Positions 1 to 12,560 are shown, numbered from the stretch's first letter. The stretch: 64,000 nt of DNA from Hydractinia symbiolongicarpus (GCF_029227915.1 NC_079882.1:27409001-27473000); one strand, 5' to 3'. The notes: generated by a model not told the origin, from the sequence alone. Numbers and translations are program-made.

Positions 1-1568
1 TTCGAGCCTGTCATTCTCCTCTCGCAATAACAATTTACTCTTCCCTTGCGCGAAATAGTTACACCGTTGATGTCAGAATACTGGGCTTTCTTCGCAACAC
101 AGGCCTTAATACACTCCTTCACGGTCTTCTTATACCCCATGTGTATTTCAGGACCACCAGTACCATCTCCTTTTATGAACTTGCACGGCGCGTCTGAAAT
201 ATAAAAACTATCAGCGCTAGAAGAAATAAAAGTTCTGCAATCCAAAAAGTTTTATCAGCTCCCAATCCTTTTTTCACAAAGTAAAAAGCAAGCTTGAGAA
301 TTTCAGATTTACCGTTGAAAGGATTCTATAAACCCGAGTTAAAAATATTAGATTTTTGTTAAATTTAGGTATGTTATGAATAGCTAATCTTAACCGTTGT
401 ATTCGGAAATTCGTTAATATAAAAAGCCTTGTTTATATATATTTTTTACCTGGGAGGGACATAAAGCACGTTTTCCATTTGGAGTTTCCGTTTGTAGCAG
501 TCATGCCAATTTCACAATAGCATTTAAATTTATCAGCGGTTTTGCTAGGAATCGTAACTCCATTTATCTTTGGGTTCTTCGATCTCATTGCTGCACACGC
601 ATAGATACATGCTGAGGCTGTTCTCTTGTAGCCAATGTTAACTTCCGTTCCACCCGATCCATCACCGGTGATAAAACTGCATGATAATTCTAAATGAATT
701 AAGTGATTGTAATTATTTAGGATGGCGATGCACTTGATGGCATGGCGAACACACTGAAACAGTTGTTACTAGTTCGAACAAACAAATAGAGGAAGTATTC
801 AGAATTTCGCTTAAATTGAAAAATTAATTCAAACTTACTTGGTGGAGAGATAAGACACGTTTTCCATTTGGAGTTTCCGTTTGTAGCAGTCATGCCTATT
901 TCACAATAGCATTTGAATTTATCAGCGGTTTTGCTAGGAATCGTTACTCCATTTATCTTTGGGTTCGTCGATCTCTTTTCTGCACACGCATAGATACATG
1001 CTGAGGCTGTTCTCTTGTAGCCAATGTTAACTTCCGTTCCACCCGATCCATCACCGGTGATAAAACTGCATGACAATTCTAAACGAGTTACTGACAATGC
1101 ACGCAAGTTCTTTAAATAACCCGACTAAAATAGTGATACAAAATTTGTATTAATTTAGAAAATATCCTAATTTACCTGGTAGCTGCATAAAGCAAGTTTG
1201 CCATCTCGTATTTTTATTTGTTCCTGTCATCCCTATTTCACAGTAACATTTTACCACGTTGCTAGTTTTCTTACTGGGAATCGTGACTCCGTTTATTTTA
1301 GGATTTTGCCATCTCTTTTCTGTACACGCCTTTATGCAATGTGAAATTGTCCTCTTGTATCCAATTAATATTTCCGTTCCACCTGATCCATCGCCAGGAA
1401 TAAAATTACAACGAAATTCTGAAAAAGTAAAAGCATTTAGGAAGTAATATAAAAATATGCGCTAGAAATAAGCTAACATAAACCATTAGAACTTAATAAA
1501 ATGTAAGCCTTACCTTTAGCTTCGACTATGGTGACAGTTACTAGCAAAACCAACCAGAGCAACGGCAT
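1..1568 (-). CDS. Gene A1: secreted four-GDG-module protein (3' end outside window)
   Basis: Five exons read on the minus strand: 1568-1514, 1418-1176, 1078-839, 689-450 and 193-1. Exon 1 gives an 18-residue signal peptide (MPLLWLVLLVTVTIVEAK). Each other exon is one six-cysteine module with the pattern C-x23-C-x3-C-x(22-24)-C-x-C-x15-C and the motifs GDGxGG, INGVTIP, CYCE and WKTC. All introns are GT-AG and phase 1, and internal exon lengths (243, 240, 240) are multiples of three. The last exon runs off the window; in the downstream duplicate A2 it ends after CRI-stop. There is no TSR and no transmembrane segment, so the product is probably a small secreted protein of about 334 aa. The CxxxC/CxC spacing loosely recalls PAN/apple or WSC domains, but I do not recognise the family and give no function. 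Confidence 0.8.
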
Positions 1569-1663
1569 GTTTCCTCACTTGTCCTAGTATACATGGCTAG
1601 ATAGATAGCGTTTTAGTTAAATCGGCGTAGATATTATTTTGTACACAAACTGTACAACAGCTT

Positions 1664-1671
1664 CTTATATA
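1664..1671 (-). promoter_or_regulatory. TATA box of gene A1
   Basis: TATATAAG on the minus strand, 96-103 bases upstream of the A1 start codon. The same box lies at exactly the same distance in A2 (10511-10518). This is a position-based inference; no transcript start is known. Confidence 0.4.
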
Positions 1672-2690
1672 AATATGAATGCGGATATCTTCAAGCTTGA
1701 TAAAATAAAATTAGTACATAAATTTGCCTAAACATTGCATTATTAAGCCACTATCTAAATAAGTCTTATGTCAATATCAGTAAACATTCCAATCTTTCAT
1801 GCTAAAATGAAATTAAATTGCTTGAGCTGGTAAATAAAGCTATACTTCTGATCTGTTTGGTAGAAAACTTTCTGGTTGCAGTAAAAAAGAAAACATGCCT
1901 TACGTGAATTCTAAGCGTGGGCTTTTACTTGTTCTTTAAGTTGAATTTGAATTGAATCAACGTGGAACAAACTTATATAGCCTTTATAATTTCACATTAC
2001 TCAAGCATGACATGAACCAAAGTAGTGCTGCGGGAATTAATTTGATTAATTCTATTAAGTAATTGCTCTAGCTTTTTGTCTGTAACAACGAACTGACCGT
2101 TGCTTTTCACAGGTTAATATTTAACTCCACGCTCGTGTGTCTACTTTTCATTCATAAGTGATTGTGTCGCATGCTCGAATTTCATCTACTTTTCCCCATG
2201 TGTATCATCAAAAGTTTCTTGATGTAAGAAAAACCTTGGGTTAGTTATGTCTCTCGTTTTGGCTTGAACTAATATAATTTGAAAAACTTATGCTGGGCAA
2301 TTTTTTGTAAATAACACGATTTTTGCAGCAAAACTTTTAAAAGTGACCATTCGCTAAAATTGTTGCCTTCCCCAGAGCGATGTTACCATTTGTCGTGTTT
2401 TTTTCATTCACTTTGAGCTATTTTGCCAAAATAACGTTTAGTTTTCATTATTTTTGTTCTATAAATGGACAGCAAAGTTCATTTTAAGTATACGTTAAGT
2501 GCAAAAACTTTCCTGAATAAGAAAATAAACTTCCGCCGATAAGCTTATTCTATGTCAGAAATAGCGAGGATTGTAAAGTGTTACAAAGTGCGACATTAAA
2601 GGATTACAAATTTTAAACTGAAGAGCAAATTTTCCCGCATGGAAATAATCGAAAAAAACTTCAGTAACGGTCAATTCCTAAATGACTCAG

Positions 2691-3415
2691 ATTTTAGAAA
2701 ACAAGCATATGTAGAAAAAGTTCTTATAAATACATATTACGGAGGATTGATATTATTACTTTCTTAATTTCAGGACTAACAAAAAAACAGTACTGAAGGT
2801 TTCCTATCTATCAGCGGTTTTTTTGGAAATTGTTTTACAAATTCTTCCAACTTTTTGCACTACACTCCCTATAACAATCTTTCCTTAACTCAAACGTTCT
2901 TTTTTATCTCTTCGGGTATTTTTTTCTCTATAACTCGAACGTCGCAACATGTATTTAGAACTTAATATGACACAAGCCTTTTTTTCGCATTGTTTTGGCT
3001 CTGTAAACGTAAATAGAGTCTTAACTGATTCGAATATTTCATATCAACATGTGTGAAGGGTTTTTAATGATTCGAATATCTTTCGAACAAAACGTAAACA
3101 CGATTCTTTTGTATTTTTTCAGTCTGTTCTTAGCTCACAAGGCTGAGATTTTATCCTGTACAAAAAAAGATTTCGTCTACATTCCATATAGGAGAGAAAA
3201 ATCACGAATAATTGGCCCTTTATCAAAAAGTTATACAAATACTTGGAAAAACTGTTCTGATTTCCCGTGGCTGTTCCAGTTATAGAGAGTCCACTGGAAT
3301 AGGCCACGTTAATGTCATACGCGCAATCACAGCACAGAACCGAGAGGCCTGCGCAAGCGTCATGTGGGGTTAAGTACTGTAGCCAGTTTGATTAGAGAAA
3401 ATGTGATACTTAGTG
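2691..3415. other. No gene seen
   Basis: AT-rich sequence with only short open frames and no recognisable domain, RNA gene or repeat. It has no counterpart after 11538, so it lies outside the duplicated unit. Confidence 0.5.
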
Positions 3416-4312
3416 TTAACCCTATTTGGTATTGGGGGAGGGCGTATAGTGCCCGCGTCATTTTCAAAATCTAATAACTTTTTAAATACTGAATGAAATT
3501 ACTTGAAATTTTGTGACTTTTTCTAACTTTTATTGTACTTTCAAAAAATAAAAATAAAAATTTCCAAAAATTGTCCTGTCAATGTCACTTTGGTCTGTTT
3601 GGCAGGTGGTCATATCAACTTCTTTACTGTAGTGCTAAAAATAAATGCTTTCTAAACTAACCGGTTATATGGATATGGCAATATGTATGTGACAGTGAAA
3701 ATACAATGTTGACATACATACTGAATAATTCGCAGACCATATTGGTAATTTACAGTCAGGAATATTTGTAATTTCCTATTTCTCTATATCTATTGTCATA
3801 TGATGACGTCATACGTTATTTTCTCCCAATTCAATCCAAACTCTCTTTATTGAGTAGCTACTGACATAAGTGCTAATAGATATACCAAGTTTTGTTCCAT
3901 GACAGCTACTTACACTACAGTTCTCAAATATAGATTTTTCAAAGAAAATACTTCAAGGTTTGAATTCTGATTGATTCCCATTTTCTCCTTAGAGAAATCC
4001 TTTGTCTTTATACCAGCTGTTAATGTTCCTTATAATATCTTACATTCTCATATTACTTTTTTAATGACTAGTGTTGTAAATAGTTTTAAAAAAGATTCTA
4101 CAACGAGAATTTCCAAGAAAGACATATTTTCTTTAACCATTGTCGTATTATGATGTCATCATTTCCTGTGCATGTCAACCTATATATTTTGTTACTAATT
4201 ATGTCACATCATATTGATGCTTCTTTTTGCCAAGCCTCGTCACTTAAAACAAAACGGAACTAGTTACAGCCCGCGGGCACTTTATGCCCCCCCCCCATAC
4301 TTACAAGGGTCA
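3416..4312. mobile_element. piggyBac-like MITE, divergent subfamily
   Basis: Begins TTAA-CCCTATTTGG followed by a G-rich tract and ATAGTGCCCGCG. The right end is the inverted match (CGCGGGCACTTTAT, a C-run, then AAGGGTCAA). The terminal inverted repeats are about 38 bases and imperfect. The left flank has TTAA; the right flank has TCAA, one change away. The interior has no coding capacity. The ends resemble the other TTAA elements in this window, but the interior differs. Confidence 0.55.
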
Positions 4313-4699
4313 ACAAAGTCCATACCAAATTACCGGAGCGGTCTGAGTACTAATAAAGAGCTTGTAGGGACAAATTTATTGGCGTATTTTGAAGGTCTCG
4401 GTGTTCCGTTGTAAAATATATTGAAAATGTGTTTTTGTGAGGCAAAAGTAGTTAGAAATATTCAGACAAGTGTCAAGACATACTGCTCTATACTATTTCT
4501 TTTCAGCAAGTTAATATTTTACCATTAAATACTAATTATCAAGTTCTCCTGTAGTCAATAATTTGTTTAAATTGTTTAAGTGGTGATTATCATCAACAAC
4601 ATTGTGGTTCTACCTTAGCTAGGTAAAGTTAGCTAGCCAGCTAGTTATAGTCAGACTGTCAGATTGTTTATGAGATACAGCGAGCTATAGTTTACAACA

Positions 4700-6281
4700 A
4701 TGGTTAAATGGTTTTGCTCATCCGCCTTTTGTTTTAACAATTTTCGCTCAAAAACAGCAAATGGGGAACCAATAAAGTTCTATCGCCTGCCTAGAGACCT
4801 AACATTACAGATGAAGTAGCGTAAAGTGCTACAAACCGATGGTACAAATTGGAAGAATGGTCATATGTGTTGCAAACATTGGCATGGAGGAATAAGAAAA
4901 AATACTGCTGATGTACCTAATATTGTTGTACCATATTCACAAATATCATTATTAGAAAGTAAATTTGAAAAAGCTTCGGCAAGATACAAATCTATTAATC
5001 AACCAACATCTGCCAAAAAAAGCCGCTATAATTCCATCAAGCAAATTAGAAATAGCAAGAAAAGAAAATTCAGCACATTCATCTAGAAAGCAACCGACTG
5101 TTAGAAATCCTTCCATGCTCATATCAACTCGTAAAAAAACATTTTCACGAAAACAGTTAACTTCTAAACTTTCAACTTCTAACAATGAATTAACAGAACT
5201 GAAGAAACAGCTAAATGAAGCTAATAATAAAATTAACATTTTACACACAGAGAATAAATCACTGAAGACACAATTGATATATGCTAAACAATCTATGTCT
5301 CAAAAAGATAAAGAAAATGATAAACAGAAAAACATTATATCTATGGAATTAAAGAAAAGATTCACCTATTCGAATCTTTTGCTAAAATCTAATTTTCAAT
5401 ACTTATGTGGACTCTACAGAAAAATTTGAAGTGGTATTTAAAGTTGTTGAACCATATATGTCCATTATTGAATATCCCAGTTGTAAAGAAGGTAGGAGTA
5501 GATCATTTGAAAAAGCTACAGAACTCTTTTCAGTTTTTACCATATGCAGACATTCACTTCCTCTTGGTGTAATGGCACACATGCTTAACTGCAGTGACAG
5601 TACTGTGCATCGTATATTCGTTGCATGGATAGTTTTTCTAGACACTATTTTTAATGAACTTGACCTCAAGCCTGTTGATGGATTTCTTTTTAAAAAAATG
5701 CATGAAATCTTTATAAACAGCGGTCATGGTTTTACTGACATGTTCGTAGATTGTACTGAGTTTAAAGTTCAGCATGCAACAAATTTTGATCTGAACACAT
5801 TAATGTTTTCTCATTACAAAAATACAGTCAATGGAAAAGCAATGATTGGAATATCTGCCCATGGTAGTGGACTTATCTTTAGTGATTTTTACCCTGGTTC
5901 AATTTCTGACAGTGTCATTACGGAAAAAACTGGGGTTCTCGCATGCATAAAAGAAGGACATGAGCTAATGCCTTACAGAGGATTTGTATTTTAAGACTGC
6001 TGTTCAGCTAAAGGTGTTTATTTAAATCGGCCAAAGGTGTTTATTTAAATCGGCCAGTGCAGAAAAGTAATGCCCAGTTTTGTGATTCTGAAGTGGCTTC
6101 AAATTCCGATATTGCTTCTACAAGAATTCATGTTGAACGTTTTATTGGTAGAGTGAGGGAGTGGACAATTCTAAACTCAGTTTGGCCATTACAAAGAGTG
6201 GATCTATTATCATCCACATGGCTAGTGTTGTGTCATATAGTAAATTTAACTATGCCACCAATAGGTCCTAAAACAAATTAA
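4700..6281 (+). pseudogene. ISL2EU-type THAP/DDE transposase, broken
   Basis: From the ATG at 4700 the frame reads a THAP zinc finger: C6-x4-C11, then FYRLPRD, then C-x2-H (CCKHW). A TAG stop after LTLQMK falls about where THAP domains carry a conserved tryptophan. The frame shifts near 5080 into a lysine-rich coiled coil (to about 5400). It shifts again near 5407 into an HTH plus DDE_Tnp_4 region, with first Asp in VDCTEF, second in PGSISDS, and glutamate in RIHVERF (about 6145). A further break lies at 5994-6057. This THAP plus DDE architecture is that of ISL2EU transposases. Copy is inactive. It lies convergent with the YqaJ gene next door, as expected for the two-gene ISL2EU layout. Confidence 0.72.
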
Positions 6282-6505
6282 CTAAATATATAACTAACTA
6301 TCTATCTCCAATATATACTATAATTGTTCTCTCTATATATTTTGCTTTCTCTCACAATATATGTATAATATACGTATTTGTTTAAACTATATAAATGTAA
6401 CAGTAGGTACTTCCTTCACTATCCTGTTGATATAACTACGCAGTGGCTTAAGAGACTCAAATTCTGGGACTCTGCAAAAATCTTTTTTTCTAACTCTAAA
6501 AATTC

Positions 6506-8216
6506 TCACTCTTCTTTATGGGACCATTCGGTAATTGGAACATTTTGATAAATGCTTGTGGTAACACTTTTAATTATTGACCAGAAAAGATTGTTTCTCT
6601 TAATGATAAAGTAATTTGCAGACTTTGATTCTATATGATATGACATTAATATACAAAAATCAGTTGGTGTGCATTCCATTTGTATAAAGTAACCAGGACT
6701 TTTTTTGTAGACTCTAAAGGACCTTCTGAATTTTCTCCTCTCGCTTTAATTTCCAACAGAAAGCCAGGACAAATTAGTCCTTCAGGACTAGCACCATAAA
6801 TTTTATCTGATGGATGATTGAAAAATCCACTGGTAATGTCTGTAATTTAGTTTGATTTTGAAAAAAAGTCAGTGCCTCATCTTCATACTGGTGACCTCTA
6901 ACAAAATTTTTAAAATTTGTATTTAATAAATCACTCTTTTGTAAACCTTCATTTACTAATTTCCAATATGTGTCAACTTTTTGTAACCGTATATTTCAAG
7001 TAATGCAGGCAAGCGACTACCGGTTATTTTATTTTTTCTAAGTGACAGCCATTCATCTGTATTCTGTTTAACATTAACATAATTGGAATTTATAATTGGA
7101 TGAATTGGCTTTGTACTTATAAGTTGAATCTCAATGTTATTTTTATTTTGTTTTAACTGTTGCTGAGTACTATGTAAAATGTTCTTATAATTAGTATTGT
7201 TAGGAGATTTACTTGCACATTTTGTTAAAGTATTTTTTTTATTATCAATTGCACGGTCAATACTTTCTTGAATACTTACAGTTTTTGTAGTGGGAATTTG
7301 GATACTGCTATCATAAGTCTTATTAACAGTGTAATCATGGTCAGCTAAACTTATTGCAGAAAGTGTTATACTTAAATTCTAGGTGTTCTTTGAGAGATGA
7401 GTTTATGGAAGATTGATGTAAGACTTCATAGCAATGTTGTTCAAATGGTTTCTCAATTTTTTTAATTATTTCCTTTATTTTGTTTTTCATTTTAATTATG
7501 TCACATTTAAAAGATGAATTTTCAGGATCAGCAGGAATTATTTCAGCATTGCTGACCATATTCTTGCTGATTTTAGTTTAATCTCGCGTAAAGGCATCAT
7601 GGGAATTGATCTATTCTTTGTTCTTCGATGCCACTTTTGTAACTGCTCAGTACATGTCAATGCCAGTGTTTTTTTATTACTTGTGTGGTAATTTTTTAAA
7701 TAAAGCAACAAAGTTGGTACGTGACAACATAAGCCGCAAACTCCAACTGGGCATTCACAAGGGGCTTTAAGGGGGACACCACAATGAAAAAGAATATCTG
7801 CTGGTGTAGATATCTTCGCCATAGGATTTTTTTACTAATGCCTTGACAAAAATATCTTCTTCTGATTGCTTGAGGGATTTTACTAACACAATTTTTCGGC
7901 TGGTGAGCATTGTATAAGCCTTTTGCTGTTGCCCTATACTTCCCTTTCGTTTATTGGAAGCATGAAGTTGAAATATTGAGGAAGTCACTTTTGGGTACAA
8001 GCTTTCACATGGAGCTGTTTTTTCAGGAATATCAAAAGTACTAAGACTAGTGCCAAACTGGTAATTCCTTTCTGTCTTCTTTCTGATTTTCTCAGCTAAT
8101 GATGGATATAAACTAAACTTGTTAACCCTCATTTGTAACTCATGGTAAGAGCCAGTTGTAGATAGACCACGCTCAACAAGCCAAGTTAAACATTCGTCTT
8201 TATTTTTAATTGACAT
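6506..8216 (-). pseudogene. ISL2EU second protein: SAP-like/SWIM/YqaJ nuclease, broken
   Basis: Minus strand from the ATG at 8216. The N-terminus reads like a SAP helix pair (LTWLVERGLSTTGSYHELQ). A SWIM zinc finger follows (CECPVGVCGLCCHV, about 7725-7770), reached only after a frameshift near 7800. After a degraded middle, 6640-6830 reads a YqaJ-type exonuclease core: GASPEGL, then LLEIKAR, then QMECTPTDF, ending at the TGA at 6506-6508. YqaJ proteins are Mg-dependent recombinase-like nucleases, and ISL2EU elements are known to carry one besides the transposase. Several shifts and stops mean that it is not functional. Confidence 0.6.
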
Positions 8217-8805
8217 TCTTGTATTTATCGATATTAAAACTAACTGTATAAGAGAGAAGGTAAAATTTCCTGCTTAATGCTGTTGTTTTCTTCTTGTTCT
8301 GCAACCATTATGAAAAAATTTGTCCGTACAAGCGTTTTACTAGTGGCCAGACTGCGCTGCATGAAAGTCGGTAATAGGGTTAATGTACGAGCCAAAAAAA
8401 AAATTTTTTTGGAAAATCGCTGTTTTAAAAGGTATGATTGGGGCACAGGGGGGTGGGGGGGGAGGGGGGTTCAAAACGCATTCAAAAATGTTTTGCCGAT
8501 AAATTCTTTTTCTACAAATTGTATGCATTTTTGATTGTAGAAATTACAGAAGATTTTGCGTTTTTGGAATTCAGAAGCAATTATGAACGTTGCCTTCCCA
8601 CATCACCATCAACTTAAGCGGTTCTGTTTGGAAATATATTTTCTTATGCTTAGCTGTTCGAGAAAAATAAGCACATGGACTTAGCTCAACTTCATATATG
8701 TGTATGAACAGCGTGTACTACAGGAAAATATATATGTATTTTATACTAACACCAGCAATATGCATAAAAATATGTGTATTAAGTTAAAAAATTACAATCT
8801 TTAGA
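8217..8805. other. Transposon flank and G-rich tract, no gene
   Basis: Contains AATAGGGTTAA at 8373-8383, which matches the inverted end of the TTAA elements, and a G-rich run at about 8446-8469. The open frames here are by-products of base composition. Confidence 0.4.
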
Positions 8806-10415
8806 CTATATTCTGCACGTCTTCCATGATGCAGATCCATTCGAGCTTGTCATTCTCCTCTCGCAATAACAATTTACTCTTCCCTTGCGCGAAATAGTTA
8901 CACCGTTGATGTCAGAATACTGGGCTTTCTTCGCAACACAGGCCTTAATACACTCCTTCACGGTCTTCTTATACCCCATGTGTATTTCAGGACCACCAGT
9001 ACCATCTCCTTTTATGAACTTGCACGGCGCGTCTGAAATATAAAAAATTATCAGCGCTAGAAGAAAAAAGTTCTGCAATCCAAAAAGTTTTTTAAGCTCC
9101 CAATCCTTTTTTTACAAATTAAAGTAAGCTTGAGAATTTCAGATTTACCGTTTAAAGGATTCCATAAACCCGAGTTAAAAATATTAGATTTTTGTTAAAT
9201 TTAGGTAGGTTATGAATAGCAAATCTTAACCGTTGTATTCCGAAATTCGTTAATGTAAAAAAGCCTTGTTTATATATATTATTTACCTGGAAGGGACATA
9301 AAGCACGTTTTCCATTTGGAGTTTCCGTTTGTATCAGTCATGCCTATTTCACAATAGCATTTGAATTTATCAGCAGTTTTTCTAGGAATCGTAACTCCAT
9401 TTATCTTTGGGTTCTTCGATCTCATTGCTGCACACGCATAGATACATGCCGAGGCTGTTTTCTTGTAGCCAATGTTAGCCTCCGTTCCACCCGATCCATC
9501 ACCGGTGATAAAATTGCATGATAATTCTAAATGAATTAAGTGATTGTAATTATTTAGGAAGGCGATGCACTTAATGGCACGGCGAAAACGCTGAAACTGT
9601 TGTTACTGTTGTAGTTCGAACAAACAATATACTAGAGGAAGTTTTCAGAATTTCGCTTAAATTGAATAATTAAATTCAAATTTACTTGGTGGAGAGATAA
9701 GACACGTTTTCCATTTGGAGTTTCTGTTTGTAGCAGTCATGCCTATTTCACAATAGCATTTGAATTTATCAGCGGTTTTGCTAGGAATCGTAACTCCATT
9801 TATCTTTGGGTTCGTCGATCTCTTTTCTGCACACGCATTGATACACGCTGAAGCTGTTCTCTTGTAGCCAATGTTAACCTCCGTTCCACCCGATCCATCA
9901 CCAATGATAAAATTGCATGACAATTCTAAACGAGTTACTGACAATGCACGCAAGTTCTTTAAATAACCCGACTAAAATAGTGATACAAAATTTGTATTAA
10001 TTTAGAAAATATCCTAATTTACCTGGTAGCTGCATAAAGCAAGTTTGCCATCTCGTATTTTTATTTGTTCCTGTCATCCCTATTTCACAGTAACATTTTA
10101 CCACGTTGCTAGTTTTCTTACTGGGAATCGTGACTCCGTTTATTTTAGGATTTTGCCATCTCTTTTCTGTACACGCCTTTATGCAATGTGAAATTGTTCT
10201 CTTGTATCCAATTAATATTTCCGTTCCACCTGATCCATCGCCAGGAATAAAATTACAACGAAATTCTGAAAAAGTAAAAGCATTTAGGAAGTAATATAAA
10301 AATATGCGCTAGAAATAAGCTAACATAAACCATTAGAACTTGATAAAATGTAAGCCTTACCTTTAGCTTCGACTATGGTGACAGTTACTAGCAAAAGCAA
10401 CCAGAGCAACTGCAT
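8806..10415 (-). CDS. Gene A2: secreted four-GDG-module protein
   Basis: Complete duplicate of A1. Exons on the minus strand: 10415-10361 (signal peptide MQLLWLLLLVTVTIVEAK), 10265-10023, 9925-9686, 9526-9287 and 9032-8806 (stop at 8806-8808). Lengths 55+243+240+240+227 give 334 aa with all introns GT-AG and phase 1. The four modules each hold six cysteines in C-x23-C-x3-C-x(22-24)-C-x-C-x15-C. Modules 2 and 3 are nearly identical. Module 4 is of a different type (KGDGTGG, CYCERRM, SWKTCRI-stop) that reappears as the last module of gene B. A small extracellular protein with no TSR. All module cysteines are intact, so the copy looks functional. Family not recognised. Confidence 0.83.
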
Positions 10416-11538
10416 GTTTCCTCACTTGTCTTAGTATACGTGGCTAGATAGATAGCGTTTTAGTTAAATCGGCGTAGATATTATTTTGTACACAAACTGT
10501 ACAACAGCTTCTTATATAAATATGAATGCAGATATCTTAAGGTTGATAAAATAAAATTAGTACATAAATTTGCCTAAACATTGCATTATTAGGCCACTAT
10601 CTAAATAAGTCTTATGGCAATATCAGTAAACATTCCAATCTTTCATGCTAAAATGAAATTAAATTGCTTAAGCTGGTAAATAAAACTATACTTCTGATCT
10701 GTTTGGTAGAAAACTTTCTGGTTGCAGTACAAAAGAAAACATGCCTTACGCGAATTCTAAACGTGGGCTTTTACTTGTTCTTTAAGTTGAATTTGAATTG
10801 AATCAACGTGGAACAAACTTATATAGCCTTTATAATTTCACATTACTCAAGCATGACATGAACCAAAGTAGTGCTGCGGGAATTAATTTGATTAATTATA
10901 TTAAGTAATTGCTCTAGCTTTTTGTCTGTAACAACGAACTGACTGTTGCTTTTCACAGGTTAATATTTAACTCCACGCTCGTGTGTCTACTTTTCATTTA
11001 TAAGTGATTGTGTCGCATGCTCGAATTTCATCTACTTTTCCCCATGTGTATCATCAAAAGTTTCTTGATGTAAGAAAAACCTTGGGTTAGTTATGTCTCT
11101 CGTTTTGGCTTGAACTAATATAATTTGAAAAACTTATGCTGGGCAATCTTTTGTAAATAACACGATTTTTCCAGCAAAACTTTTAAAAGTGACCATTCGC
11201 TAAAATTGTTGCCTTCCCCAGAGCGATGTTACCATTTGTCGTGTTTTTTTCATTCACTTTGAGCTATTTTGTCAAAATAACGTCTAGTTTTCATTATTTT
11301 TGTTCTATAAATGGACTGCAAAGTGCATTTTAAGTATACGTTAAGTGCAAAAACTTTCCTGAATAAAAAAATAAACTTCCGCCGATAAGCTTATTCTATG
11401 TCAGAAATAGCGAGGATTGTAAAGTGTTAAAAAGTGCGACATTAAAGGATTACAAATTTTAAACTGAAGAGCAAATTTCCCCGCACGGGAGCAATCGAAT
11501 AAAAAGACTTCTGAACGGTCAATTCCTAAATGACTAAC
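8839..11538. repeat. Direct segmental duplication, copy 2
   Basis: Matches 1-2690. The match covers gene A2 and its upstream region and ends near 11538. The transposons at 3.4-8.4 kb lie between the two copies. Confidence 0.93.
10511..10518 (-). promoter_or_regulatory. TATA box of gene A2
   Basis: TATATAAG on the minus strand, 96-103 bases upstream of the A2 ATG, at the same place as in A1. Confidence 0.4.
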
Positions 11539-11810
11539 GAATCTTCCGAACGAATTTTGTAGCACACCATTGTATAGGAAGTTAAATACGAGGGAAAGTG
11601 AAACGATCTTTTTTGGTTTTTCTACGCAATACAAGGCTGTTAATAAGGCTTTTCCCACATCGTTGGAACATTTTAATACTGGAAAAGTCTTAAACGCATG
11701 AAAATGAGATAAATTATGCCAGTTAGACATCTTTTCAATTTATAGTCTTGCCTTATGTATGTGAACACTTAAAGCGTAAAAAAAAAATTAATAAAATTAC
11801 ATGAACAAAA
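11539..11810. other. No gene seen
   Basis: A 109-residue open frame on the minus strand (11401-11730) crosses the duplication breakpoint and shows no domain or codon signature. Confidence 0.4.
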
Positions 11811-12560
11811 TTACAACAGAATCCAATCAAGCTTGTATGAATGTGGTTTTCCATGCCATGATGCAGCGACACAATTCATCAAACCATTTTCAAACTCTTT
11901 ACCATTGCCTGAGTAGATAATTAAAAAAATACTGTTGTCATGATTATGAACATAACCCTGGCCGAGAAAATCAGTAACTATATCTGTATTCTCTGCAAAA
12001 AGCCACAAGATATAATGGGTTTTAATGGCGTTTTTTAGGCTGTACAGACTTTAATTGGGCAGTGCCTAATGTAGTACTCCACTGCCGTTCTTGGAATGTT
12101 ACTATACGCTCTGTTTATCTAAAATTTAATATAATAAATTACATGTATCTTTGTTCCATCAAAAATGCATTTTCCCATAAATAGGATATCCTACCAATTA
12201 GACGACTGGACCGATAATTATACAAGATGTTAGAAATACATGTTAAATTTTTGCAAGTATATACGTACACGCACATTAAATTTCCAAACACTGGCTGTAT
12301 TTCCAATTAGGAATTAATAAAAAATGATCTTTTGGATGACAAAGTACATCAACGAGACCAAGGTTAGGATAACTCATTATCGCATAATTATTTCTTTTTA
12401 TGCGACGAAGAATGCTTGGTGGTGGTACTACATGATCTTTAAAGTAACTAACAATAGTGTTGTAGGTACATTCTGTCATTATGCTACAATTTTTTATGTT
12501 TACATCTTCTCCTAACCACTTCTCGAAGTCATCATGTGCAGGCTTCACATTGCTACTTCT
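11811..12560 (-). pseudogene. Possible integrase-element remnant
   Basis: Two separated minus-strand frames. The upstream one (12548-12276) has DFEKWLGEDV and TYNTIVSYFKDH. The downstream one (12008-11811) has IIYSGNGKEFENGL and WHGKPHS. The second resembles the second-Asp region of retroviral-type integrases (a DNGxEF motif with the Asp lost), as in KRAB-A-domain-2-like transposon proteins. Stops and shifts separate the parts. Weak assignment from motif resemblance only. Confidence 0.28.

Larger units (their letters stand above)
1..2690. repeat. Direct segmental duplication, copy 1
   Basis: Bases 1-2690 match 8839-about 11538 at an offset of about 8.84 kb, with scattered substitutions and small indels. 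The match covers gene A1 and about 1.1 kb of its 5' flank. It breaks just after the shared string CAATTCCTAAATGACT (near 2690 and 11535). The left limit is outside the window. Confidence 0.93.

Noticed and set aside
1259-1447. Plus-strand 62-codon frame, repeated at 10106-10294
   Set aside because: Antisense to a GDG exon in both duplicates; its conservation reflects the real gene on the other strand.
8373-8383. AATAGGGTTAA as right end of a larger piggyBac-like element starting at 3416
   Set aside because: Only about 11 bases match the ends and the inner G/C blocks are absent; the left end pairs much better with 4312.
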